Source of the DNA: Chitinophagaceae bacterium
Lineage (GTDB): Bacteria; Bacteroidota; Bacteroidia; Chitinophagales; Chitinophagaceae
DNA: 41,861 nt
Assembly: GCA_020848815.1 (NCBI GenBank)
Contig: JADLHL010000121.1
Coordinates: 1 to 41,861, forward strand
Direction of reading: 5' to 3'
Part shown: positions 33,241 to 41,111 of the stretch, piece after piece
How the letters are laid out: the number at the start of each line of letters is the position of its first letter
Numbering within the stretch: the stretch's first letter is position 1
The notes under the pieces: generated by a model
The model's input: only the letters and a program-made list of their open reading frames with translations
The model's database searches: none
Told to the model about the DNA's origin: nothing
Made by a program: the position numbers and the translations under genes

Positions 33241-35493
33241 TTATGGAGCTTCGAGGGCAAAAGCAGCCAAAGAGCCGGCATCCAATTCATTGAGGCGGCG
33301 GTAACCATCCGTATGCAGGGCTACTACCTGCAGGCTTTGTGCAAAGGCGGCTTTTCCTCCCGGCAGGCATGGGCCCATCAGTTCTGCAGGCGAAAACTCG
33401 AGGTCGGTAGGGCTGGTACCGGGGCGGTATACACCGGCACTATCCCGCACATATCTGCCCACAGGGCCAATCACCATGCCGCTTACTGATGCTGGTGTAC
33501 CTGCGCCACCTACACCGGTATTGCCACGTACTACAGCAAAGCTAAAGTCGGCAAAATCGTTGCTGTGAAAGGCTTTGAACGAAATGGATATGTTCTTATC
33601 AGCAGGCCCGGTGTACTTAATAAACCCGCATGGGTTGGCCGTACGAACCGGCACGGTGCTAAGCTGTACCGGGTAAATGGCCGACTGGCAGGCATTGTTG
33701 TCTATCCGTACCACCATGTTGAAGCCATTGAAACCATTGTTTACACCTACCCATGGTGCCGTGGCATTTACGCTGTTGCCTTCATCGCCGGCTTTGGGTA
33801 TCTGGAAAAATGCATCCGGCTTGTTTACCTGATTACCTGCATTGTCAAATACTTCCAGCCAAAACTCGTAAAGGCCATCGCCACTGAGGCTGCGGGTATC
33901 GAGGTTGCAGGTGTAAGTGTCGGTGCTATCCCAGCGGGCAGTGGCATCGCTTATACCACGGAAACCAATGGGGCTGGCGGGTGGTATAAAAAACAGCTCG
34001 GTGCCGGTGCCCACATTTACAGGGCCAAGGCCAATGCTCTGGCTGCGGAAATGGGTGTCGCCCAGGGCGTCTGTCCATTCGGTGGTGTAGCCTTTGGATA
34101 TGCTGTCGCTCAGGTATATAACGGGGCCGGCTACGGGCAGCATGTTTTCATTGGCAACTTTGCGGCATGCCCACCTGAAATAGCTGGCACTTACATTGGG
34201 CAGCATGCTGCCAAACTTGATGATGAAATGCATGCGGCTGCTGCTGTGCGTAGTACCCAAGGGCGAACGGTGATCGGTGCCATATTTAAACAAGCCCATT
34301 CGGTTGAATGGCACACCCTGAATGGGCGTGTTGATGGCTTGCTGCTGTACATTCAAAATAGAGCTGGCACCAATACGGCGAACCCACAGGGCATCTTTGG
34401 CCATTACCATGCCACAACCGGGACGTACCCGTCCATCGCTTACCAAAATATTTACTTCTGTGCCACAGGCATAATCCCAATGGGTGTGGCAGGGAACAGA
34501 CGGGCGGTACACAGTTACCCAGCTACCATCAATCAGGTACTCTACCCAGAAATACAAATCGGGTACATCGCCCCCCGACCAGTAAATGATGCTGGTATCG
34601 AAGCGGCCATTTTCATCGGTGTACACGGTTTTAATTTCATCGCAACGGTAGAGGTAAGGCCATATCCATGGTACCAGGCAGAAGTAAGGATGCAATACAT
34701 CAATATGCTTGATGAGTGACTGACGAATGAGCTCTGTGTTTTTGCTTACCAGCACCCGTTTCAATTCATCATTGATGGGGGGCAATGCACTAAGCGGTGC
34801 AGATAACGCAGCTGAATTTATGCCGTCTGTGCCAACGGCAACTCTGTTTGGCCGGATCACATCGGGGCGAATAATGTCGGGTCGGAAAACATCCGGACGA
34901 AGGCGATCGAAAATAACCGGACCAATGGGGTCGATAGGAATGGGCGGCTTTGGTGGCCATGGTACTACCACCGGCGGAATGGGCGGGTTGAAAATGATAT
35001 CGGGTATACGTACCAGAATATCATCGGGAATGCGGGGCAGTACCAGTGAAATTTTATCTACTTCACAAATGTGCACCCGTGCTTTGCACAGGGGCAGCTT
35101 TACTACTTTATCATCAATAATAAAGTTTTTGGCCACATTGCCCAGCACCCTGCAAAAGCGGAGTTTCCAGAATTTGAGCAAACTGTCGGGGATGGGTAGC
35201 AACTGAATATTCAGTTCTTTGTCCCATTTCAATACGGGCTTATAAGGCCGGTATTTTTCCAGTTCATCCAGTGTGGTGGCACGGGCTACCAGTTTGTCGA
35301 GGGTGGGTACAATTACAAGTTGCAGTTCATCCATCGGAAAGTCCACTTCTTTGAAGTCGGCCATTCCTTTACTGGTGATGGATGTTTTTTGTAACAGCTT
35401 GCCGCTGCGGTGAAATAGAAATGCAGAGAGTGCAATGGGCTCTGCCGGTTGGCTGTCGAAGCGTACCGGAAATGAGAGCATTTTCTTAGGCAT
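33241..35493 (-). CDS. Large proline-rich protein of unknown function
   Basis: A 750-aa protein that I do not recognise. ATG 35493 (MPKKMLSFPVRFDSQPAEPI) is preferred over a frame opening 19 codons earlier within a hairpin. It has no signal peptide or membrane helix. The first 90 residues look like a carboxypeptidase-regulatory-like beta sandwich. A Pro-rich linker (IPPVVVPWPPKPPIPIDPIG) leads into short repeats RPDVF, RPDII, RPDVI and RPNRV (about 217-240). A second beta domain contains VYTDENGRFDTSIIYWSGGD followed by aromatic, Cys-containing sequence (PCHTHWDYACGT). The C-terminal 300 residues are Gly/Asn/Thr-rich, again beta-like. A large cytoplasmic or non-classically exported structural protein is possible. 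Confidence 0.75.
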   Translation of the reverse strand: MPKKMLSFPVRFDSQPAEPIALSAFLFHRSGKLLQKTSITSKGMADFKEVDFPMDELQLVIVPTLDKLVARATTLDELEKYRPYKPVLKWDKELNIQLLPIPDSLLKFWKLRFCRVLGNVAKNFIIDDKVVKLPLCKARVHICEVDKISLVLPRIPDDILVRIPDIIFNPPIPPVVVPWPPKPPIPIDPIGPVIFDRLRPDVFRPDIIRPDVIRPNRVAVGTDGINSAALSAPLSALPPINDELKRVLVSKNTELIRQSLIKHIDVLHPYFCLVPWIWPYLYRCDEIKTVYTDENGRFDTSIIYWSGGDVPDLYFWVEYLIDGSWVTVYRPSVPCHTHWDYACGTEVNILVSDGRVRPGCGMVMAKDALWVRRIGASSILNVQQQAINTPIQGVPFNRMGLFKYGTDHRSPLGTTHSSSRMHFIIKFGSMLPNVSASYFRWACRKVANENMLPVAGPVIYLSDSISKGYTTEWTDALGDTHFRSQSIGLGPVNVGTGTELFFIPPASPIGFRGISDATARWDSTDTYTCNLDTRSLSGDGLYEFWLEVFDNAGNQVNKPDAFFQIPKAGDEGNSVNATAPWVGVNNGFNGFNMVVRIDNNACQSAIYPVQLSTVPVRTANPCGFIKYTGPADKNISISFKAFHSNDFADFSFAVVRGNTGVGGAGTPASVSGMVIGPVGRYVRDSAGVYRPGTSPTDLEFSPAELMGPCLPGGKAAFAQSLQVVALHTDGYRRLNELDAGSLAAFALEAP

Positions 35494-35522
35494 GGTGTAT
35501 CGGTTGAAAGTGTGAATGAATA

Positions 35523-35548
35523 GCTGGTGCATGTTGCCATGCACCAGC
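35523..35548. other. Perfect hairpin upstream of the 750-aa protein gene
   Basis: 11-bp arms GCTGGTGCATG (35523-35533) and CATGCACCAGC (35538-35548) with loop TTGC, 30 bp before the gene start on the minus strand. It lacks a clear T-tract, so it may be a 5' UTR structure rather than a terminator. The rest of the gap up to the GNAT gene shows nothing notable. Confidence 0.6.
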
Positions 35549-35744
35549 ATGTTTCAATAGGGTGGTTGGGGTTAAGGGAGCTTAAGGAGGGCAGGGTTTT
35601 GCTAATGGTGTGGGTATTGATGTGTGGGCTGCAGCGTGTTGTATGCAATACAAAAGTATCTGGCAGTAGCCATGGCCACAACCGTATTTATACTGAAATT
35701 GGAGCAGTGTTCTACTTAAAATAACAGGGTATTTTGTGCAAGGC

Positions 35745-36230
35745 TCACAACGCCTTTTCCATAAACACAACGCCTTCCAAAGGATTGTGGTAGTAGGGGG
35801 AACAACGACTAAAGCCGAGCTGCTCATACAGTTGAATGGCGGGTTGCAAACGGTCGAGTGTATCGAGCACCATTTTTGTATAACCCATGTGCCGGCCCGC
35901 AGCTACAATGGCTGTGGCCAGCTGCTTGCCAATGCCCTTGCCCTGAAAAGCCGGCAATACATACAAGCGTTTCATTTCGCAAATACCATCTGCTTTTGTC
36001 CGAAGGGCTACACAACCTGCAATATCTTGTTTATAAAAAGCAAGCAGCAATGCACCATGTGGCGGTCCGTACATAGCGGGCAAATCGTTGAGCTCAGCTT
36101 CGAAACTTTGAAAGCATAAATCTACGTTGAGGTATTGCTGATACGCAATGAACAGATCTTTGGCCATGGCATACAACTCAGGCGTCATGGCCTGAATGAG
36201 GTTTGCTCTATCAGGCTTCGCTACTGGCAT
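35745..36230 (-). CDS. GNAT-family N-acetyltransferase
   Basis: A 161-aa acetyl-CoA-dependent acetyltransferase. Started at ATG 36230 (MPVAKPDRANLIQAMTPELY) it overlaps the xseB end by 20 bp; a longer frame to 36269 and a shorter ATG at 36188 are alternatives. Motif A with the acetyl-CoA loop is MKRLYVLPAFQGKGIGKQLA (Q/RxxGxG/A pattern), followed by YTKMVLDTLDRLQPAIQLYEQLGF (motif B). Substrate unknown. It is the last gene of a run cwc-dph6-like-xseA-xseB-GNAT on the minus strand. Confidence 0.88.
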   Translation of the reverse strand: MPVAKPDRANLIQAMTPELYAMAKDLFIAYQQYLNVDLCFQSFEAELNDLPAMYGPPHGALLLAFYKQDIAGCVALRTKADGICEMKRLYVLPAFQGKGIGKQLATAIVAAGRHMGYTKMVLDTLDRLQPAIQLYEQLGFSRCSPYYHNPLEGVVFMEKAL

Positions 36231-36399
36231 CGTGTAAATCCTTTTCGATGTTGCGGAGCTTTTCTTCACAAATGCGAATGAGTTGCTTGGCAGCTTTTAC
36301 TTTAGCAGCCAATGCATCCAGCGGCAATGTTTCATCTTCTATGTCGCTGACGAGCTGTTGCAGTTCTTGCCAGGCCTCGTCGAAAGTGCGTTCATTCAT
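36211..36399 (-). CDS. xseB: Exodeoxyribonuclease VII small subunit
   Basis: A 62-aa helical subunit that coats XseA. FDEAWQELQQLVSDIEDETL followed by PLDALAAKVKAAKQLIRICEEKL is the classic XseB two-helix sequence. It overlaps xseA by 8 bp and the GNAT gene on its other side, showing tight coupling. Confidence 0.93.
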   Translation of the reverse strand: MNERTFDEAWQELQQLVSDIEDETLPLDALAAKVKAAKQLIRICEEKLRNIEKDLHDASSEA

Positions 36400-37732
36400 G
36401 GTGGCGAATATCTGAAATGTGACTGTGAATGGTATTGTTTTTTAGTACCGTTTGCAGGGGTTTGTCCTTATCGAGTTGAGAGGCATCAGTAATGATGCGG
36501 TCGTTTTGCAGGAGCATGGCAAAGCCTCGGTTCAAAATTTTGTCGGGGCTTACTTGTTCAATCAGCCTGCTGGTTTGCTCCAGCAATACTTGCTGATTGC
36601 GCAGCTGATGTTGCCAGCTTTGTTTTACCCGCAGTTGCATTTGTTGCAGGGCATCATTTGCCATTTTCAATTGGTCTTTGCTGCTGCGGTCTATCAGTAG
36701 TTGCAGGTCGTGCAGTCTTTCTCGCTGGCGCTGCAAGCGGTGCGGCACCAGTAACGACAACTTTTGCTGCCAGTGTTGCAATTGCTGTTGTATGCCCGCC
36801 ATGCGGTCTTCTACGGTTTCGGTCAGTTGCTGGTTCAGCTGCATCAAGTCGCTGTCGAACTGCAAGCTTACTGCTACAATGGCAGCGGCTACCTTGGTGG
36901 GTGTTTTAAATTGCCAGCCCATCATATCGGCAATGCTGGTGTTGCGGTCGTGCCCAATACCGGTAAACACGGGAATGGGAAACAACGCAATGCGGCGGGC
37001 AATATCGAAATGATCGAAAGCGGCAAAGTCGGTATTGCTACCACCACCACGTACAATGGCCACCACATCAAAAGAAGAAGCCTGCTGTCTTATTTCATCG
37101 AGCTGTGCAGTAATTTCTTGTACGGCTTGCTGGCCTTGTACACTTGCCGTAAATACCTGTACGTTAAAATTGTATCCGTAAGCATTGTGTTGCAACTCTT
37201 GTAAAAAATCTCGTTCCCCATCGCTGCCGGTGGCGGCTATAAGGGCAATGCGCTGCAATACTTTCGGCCACTGCAACTGTTTGTTGGCAGTAATGTAATC
37301 GCCATCTACCAGTTGTATTTGTGAAGGATACTGACGCAACAACAAATCGAGTGTTTGCTGTCGCTGCAGTTCTATTTGCCCGAGTGTAAAAGCACTGTCT
37401 ATTTCGAGTATTTCGAGTTTCAATCCGTAACGGGGGTGAAAGCGAACAGCTACCCGACAACTGATTTCCAAACCATCGGCAAATGCCTGACCGGTGCGGC
37501 GTTCAAATTGTTGTAGCTCTGCAAATGCATTGGCCCAGAGCACTGCTTGCATTTCAGTTACAATGTGCTCTTTGTTTTTTTCGATGAGCTTGAGAAAACA
37601 CCAGCGTTTATGGGCGTATTTTTTTACATCCGTTATTTCTGCTATTACCCAAAAAGTTTCCGCTTCAAAAACCTGTTCAATGGTTTCCTGAATGAGCGTA
37701 GCAAGAATGGATAATGGTAGCCTTCTGGTCAT
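36392..37732 (-). CDS. xseA: Exodeoxyribonuclease VII large subunit
   Basis: A 446-aa catalytic subunit degrading single-stranded DNA. The N-terminal OB-fold has FWVIAEITDVKKYAHKRWCF. The core contains IALIAATGSDGERDFLQEL and the strongly conserved RGGGSNTDFAAFDHFDIARR and PVFTGIGHDRNTSIADMM. A long helical arm follows, then a C-terminal strand with ILNRGFAMLLQND. Length is normal. Start ATG 37732, 34 bp after the Dph6-like stop, suggests operon membership. Confidence 0.95.
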   Translation of the reverse strand: MTRRLPLSILATLIQETIEQVFEAETFWVIAEITDVKKYAHKRWCFLKLIEKNKEHIVTEMQAVLWANAFAELQQFERRTGQAFADGLEISCRVAVRFHPRYGLKLEILEIDSAFTLGQIELQRQQTLDLLLRQYPSQIQLVDGDYITANKQLQWPKVLQRIALIAATGSDGERDFLQELQHNAYGYNFNVQVFTASVQGQQAVQEITAQLDEIRQQASSFDVVAIVRGGGSNTDFAAFDHFDIARRIALFPIPVFTGIGHDRNTSIADMMGWQFKTPTKVAAAIVAVSLQFDSDLMQLNQQLTETVEDRMAGIQQQLQHWQQKLSLLVPHRLQRQRERLHDLQLLIDRSSKDQLKMANDALQQMQLRVKQSWQHQLRNQQVLLEQTSRLIEQVSPDKILNRGFAMLLQNDRIITDASQLDKDKPLQTVLKNNTIHSHISDIRHHE

Positions 37733-37766
37733 GGTGGTTCAAACCTACAGAAAAATGTGGCTGTAC

Positions 37767-38468
37767 TCAGCCTTGCGGTACTAAGTGTAAATGTACCCAG
37801 CTAAAAATGGTCAATTCATTGGCATGCAGTGGCATTCGTTGCGAACTTACTTCTGTAGCCAGCACAGATAGCGGATACCGAAACACGGGGCCATCATAGC
37901 AAAAGGTATGGTACTCGCCATTTTCGCCACAGGCATCTATCTCTTTTGGCAATGTTGCAATGTTTGTATTGTCTAATGTTTTGCCAAGCCAGTGCTGTTC
38001 CATTTGGAGGGAAGCAATACAGCAAACGATACTTTTAAAACCTGCTGCAATGATTTCCTGTATAAGCAAGTTGGTAGGCTTTTGCCACAATGGAAAAATG
38101 CAATGCATGCCCAATGGGTGCAATAATTGTTCTCTGTATTGGCGGATGTCTGCCAAAAAAATATCACCAAAAGCAATGTGGTAAATGCCTTCCTGCTGCA
38201 GTGCTGCTACAATGGTTTTGAATGCCGCTTCATAGGAAGCATTTTGAGCGGCATTTACATACCCCACTTTGAGCGGAATGCCAATAGCAGCTGCTTGTGC
38301 AGCCATCAGCGATTCGTGCAGGTGGTGCATGTTGAGTTCTCGGGTGTGGGCATTGCAGGTGCTGAGTAAATATTTCACTTCGTACTTGCCTTCCTGTTGT
38401 ATCAGGTGCAGTGCGTAGCTACAATCTTTACCTCCGCTCCAGCTGAGTGCAATGGGTATTTTGCTCAT
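37767..38468 (-). CDS. Dph6-like PP-loop ATPase (diphthine-ammonia ligase family)
   Basis: A 233-aa adenine-nucleotide alpha hydrolase. The PP-loop SGGKD is at residues 11-15, and GENGEYHTFCYDGP near 190-205 is the Dph6 family signature. In eukaryotes and archaea Dph6 amidates diphthine on EF2; bacteria lack diphthamide, so the reaction here must differ. Bacterial homologues of this family are often found near vitamin B12 uptake genes, and here a riboswitch-controlled BtuB-like gene lies just upstream, so a link to corrinoid metabolism is plausible (inference). It overlaps the CWC gene by 4 bp. Confidence 0.88.
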   Translation of the reverse strand: MSKIPIALSWSGGKDCSYALHLIQQEGKYEVKYLLSTCNAHTRELNMHHLHESLMAAQAAAIGIPLKVGYVNAAQNASYEAAFKTIVAALQQEGIYHIAFGDIFLADIRQYREQLLHPLGMHCIFPLWQKPTNLLIQEIIAAGFKSIVCCIASLQMEQHWLGKTLDNTNIATLPKEIDACGENGEYHTFCYDGPVFRYPLSVLATEVSSQRMPLHANELTIFSWVHLHLVPQG

Positions 38469-38692
38469 TGTCCGATGCGGTATTTTTCTTTAAAGAAGGT
38501 GTATTTGTTTTGTAAATCCAACAAACAGCCCAAACAAAGACAATCCTGATAACGGTCGGCGATAAAAGCTTTTTCTTCTTCGCTCAATACAATACTACTG
38601 CATTGGCATTGTGCAATATTGCCCACTTTGCATTCAAAAGTTTTGTTGCAGCGGGGGCAGTTGCGTGGTTCATGTTTGTGTGTGCTACTCAT
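38465..38692 (-). CDS. Cysteine-rich CWC family protein
   Basis: A 75-aa protein with NCPRCNKTFECKVGNIAQCQ C near the start and CLCLGCLLDLQ in the second half, eight Cys in pairs, likely binding one or two Zn ions. It matches the small 'cysteine-rich CWC' family. Function unknown. It is translationally coupled by ATGA-type overlap to the Dph6-like gene and separated from btuB by a hairpin. Confidence 0.85.
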   Translation of the reverse strand: MSSTHKHEPRNCPRCNKTFECKVGNIAQCQCSSIVLSEEEKAFIADRYQDCLCLGCLLDLQNKYTFFKEKYRIGQ

Positions 38693-38708
38693 GTGGAGAG
38701 GTATTACA

Positions 38709-38746
38709 TATCGGGCGAAACAGTGAAGTTGTTGTTTCGCCCGATA
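38709..38746 (-). terminator. Hairpin after btuB-like gene
   Basis: Perfect 13-bp arms TATCGGGCGAAAC (38709-38721) and its complement (38734-38746), loop 12 nt. Four bases after the btuB stop; the T-tract on the minus strand is poor, so readthrough into the CWC and Dph6-like genes is possible. Confidence 0.75.
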
Positions 38747-38750
38747 AAAA

Positions 38751-40685
38751 TTAAAGCTGAACTGTAACGCCGGCGTTTACCACAAAGGGTATAGCATTGA
38801 AGCCTCGGGCTTCGTAAAAGGTTTTGTTCGTGAGGTTTTGTGCATCGGCAAAAAAGCGTACCTGCTCATTCAGCTTGTATTCTGCATAAGCATTTACAAT
38901 AAAGTAGCTGTCGAGTGCTACGTCTTTTACTTTGTATCCACCCACATCGTAGCGTTTGCTGGCGTACTTACCGGTTACACTGGCGTATAGCTGCTTGGTT
39001 ATTTGCCAACCTGCAGTAGCGTTGAGGCTATGCTTGGGGCGGCGCAGCAAATAATTGTAGGTCGTGTCTTTAAACGTAACACGGCTTTGTGCAATTTCTT
39101 GAGTTGAAAGTAGTGTGTAATTGGCAGTGAATTTTACATCTTTTGTAATGCCTACAGAAGATTCAATTTCCAATCCTTTTACCCGCTGCTTCACAATGTT
39201 GAAATACCGGAAAGTGTTGTTGTTGAAGTCGAGCCCATTGTCAATGTCGCGGTCGAAGTACACCACCCGGTTGCTGATGCGGCCATGTGTTTGCTGCAAT
39301 CCAAGCTCATAGTTTTTCGATTCTTCGGCTTTCAAATCAAGATTTCCATAAGAAGAATACATCTGGTAAAGGCTGGGCGCTTTAAAGCCTGTGGCAATGC
39401 TACCAAATATCCGAAAATGCTGGTTGATGCTGTAAGATGGATTGAAAGTGTAGGTAGCGTTGCTGCCATAGCGGTCGTGTACATTCAGACGGCCACCAAG
39501 CTCAATATATAATCCCTTGTAGTTGTACAAAACTGAACCATAAGCGCTGGCCTGGCTTACTGAAGTATCTCTGAAACTACTGGTAAAAGGGCCAAAAGAA
39601 CTAATGGATAAAAAGCGGTTGTTCATGTTGCTGAAACGATAATCAACACCATACACCGTGCTGAAACCCTTGCCCAGATTGATATTGGTGAAGAGTTCCA
39701 GAAACTGATTGCGACCGTAGTATTTGTCTTCGCTGTACTTGCTGAAGCCCGGCACATGTGTACTGTCGTTGCGGTAAAAACGATCGATTTCGCTGTACTG
39801 ATAATTACCCGTTACCGTTATGTTATCGCCTTTGTACTGAAAGCCGGTACCAGCCATCAGGTTTTTGTTCTTCAGCGTGTAATCTTTTTCATCGTTGTAA
39901 GCACCGGCATCAATATCAGAAGTGTATTGGTTGCGTTGTACAAAGGTTTTCAGCAACCACTTTGCAGAAGCCTGGTATTGAATGGCTGCATTTACGGCAT
40001 CGCTATTGTAGCCATCTTTTTCAAAGTTTTTATTGCCGGCGAGGTCTTGTGCAGCACTAAATCCATCGGTCTTCAGCTTGGCATAGCGGGTGGTGTAAGT
40101 GAGTTTGCCAGCCTTGCCGTACAGCTGCAGGTTGCCTCTCAAAGTGTTGAGGTTGCCATAGCTGCCGGTAGCTTTTACATTGATGAGTTTACTGGCATCT
40201 TTTTTAACGGTAATGATATTGATGACGCCGGCAACAGCATCGCTACCGTAGAGTGTGCTTTGTGCACCACGGCATATTTCTACCCGCTCCACATCGTTGA
40301 GGCTAATGAGGTTGAGATCGAAATCGTTGGTAATAACGGAAGGATCGTACACGGGTATGCCATCTACTAAAATAAGGGTGCGGCCACTGTTGGCCCCCCG
40401 CATGTACAGGGTTTGGTTGGTGCCAGCATTGCTCAGCGCACCATTGATGGTAATGCCCGCCTGCTCGTTGAGCAATTGTGCCACAGTGCGGCCGGCACTT
40501 TTTTCGATTTGTTCTTTTGAAATAATTGAAACGACCTTGCCTGTCTGGCTTTGTTTCTGCAACATTTTGTTGGCCGTTACAGTTACTTCATCAAGTGTAG
40601 AACGTTGGGTACTGTCGGCACGTTGGCCAAATAAAGTGGAAGCGAATACTACAGCGGCTCCCACCAATGCGAATCTCATGCTCAT
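38751..40685 (-). CDS. btuB: TonB-dependent outer-membrane receptor, BtuB-like cobalamin transporter
   Basis: A 644-aa receptor. Signal peptide MSMRFALVGAAVVFASTLFG; a TonB-box-like LDEVTVTAN; a plug domain with VSIISKEQIEKSAGRTVAQL, MRGANSGRTLILVDGIPVYD and VERVEICRGAQSTLYGSDAV; then a 22-strand barrel ending in a short aromatic/hydrophobic strand (FVVNAGVTVQL). Assignment to cobalamin rather than siderophore uptake rests on the cobalamin riboswitch in its leader and the BtuB-like short length. There is no N-terminal carboxypeptidase-like domain as in SusC proteins. Confidence 0.92.
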   Translation of the reverse strand: MSMRFALVGAAVVFASTLFGQRADSTQRSTLDEVTVTANKMLQKQSQTGKVVSIISKEQIEKSAGRTVAQLLNEQAGITINGALSNAGTNQTLYMRGANSGRTLILVDGIPVYDPSVITNDFDLNLISLNDVERVEICRGAQSTLYGSDAVAGVINIITVKKDASKLINVKATGSYGNLNTLRGNLQLYGKAGKLTYTTRYAKLKTDGFSAAQDLAGNKNFEKDGYNSDAVNAAIQYQASAKWLLKTFVQRNQYTSDIDAGAYNDEKDYTLKNKNLMAGTGFQYKGDNITVTGNYQYSEIDRFYRNDSTHVPGFSKYSEDKYYGRNQFLELFTNINLGKGFSTVYGVDYRFSNMNNRFLSISSFGPFTSSFRDTSVSQASAYGSVLYNYKGLYIELGGRLNVHDRYGSNATYTFNPSYSINQHFRIFGSIATGFKAPSLYQMYSSYGNLDLKAEESKNYELGLQQTHGRISNRVVYFDRDIDNGLDFNNNTFRYFNIVKQRVKGLEIESSVGITKDVKFTANYTLLSTQEIAQSRVTFKDTTYNYLLRRPKHSLNATAGWQITKQLYASVTGKYASKRYDVGGYKVKDVALDSYFIVNAYAEYKLNEQVRFFADAQNLTNKTFYEARGFNAIPFVVNAGVTVQL

Positions 40686-40825
40686 GTTTGTATGAGTTTG
40701 GTTGGTGATGAATTCCGCTTTCAGAAATGAAGTGATGAGAAGACACGAACGGGTGTTGCCTGCAGGTCAACACGTGGTTGCGATGCATTCCCGGCTTTTC
40801 CTCCGAAAGCTATGGTTGCTATTGC

Positions 40826-40985
40826 ATCGGGCAGGTCTTCTGGCTTGGCCAATTGCTTACTGCCTTCCCGAAACATTGTTCAGTGGCATGGAGTGTAAGC
40901 AATGAAGTGCCTTCTGGTAAAAGAAGGGTGGCCTTACAGCTACGGGGATAGCGCCGGTTTTGCACCGGACTTCCCTTTTAATCAC
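40826..40985 (-). ncRNA. Cobalamin riboswitch
   Basis: Read on the minus strand, the leader contains in order GGGAAGTCCGGTGCAAAACC, GCGCTATCCCCGTAGCTGT, GCCACTG, CGGGAAGGC and the B12 box AGCCAGAAGACCTGCC (40830-40845). These are the conserved blocks of the adenosylcobalamin aptamer in correct order. It lies about 145 nt before the btuB-like start and should repress it when B12 is abundant. A 9-bp hairpin CACACAGTT-G-AACTGTGTG at 40983-41001 directly precedes it. The remaining leader (40686-40825) should hold the expression platform, which I could not define. Confidence 0.92.
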
Positions 40986-41111
40986 ACAGTTGAACTGTGT
41001 GAACCAAATGCGGTGCAAATATGGGTGTGCATTCAACAAAAGGCAAATAAATATTTACCCGCAGGTGTAAAACCTGTAGCGGAAAATTGGCAACGAAACC
41101 AGTTGGATGGT

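Noticed and set aside
30945-33308. Longer feoB with an upstream extension of 77 codons
   Set aside because: The extension crosses the terminator of the upstream gene and has no FeoB-like sequence; ATG 33077 puts the G1 motif at its usual place.
33565-34719. Long plus-strand open frame of 384 codons
   Set aside because: It is antisense to the 750-aa protein gene, whose terminator, start and protein-like sequence are better supported; its own translation has no recognisable domain.
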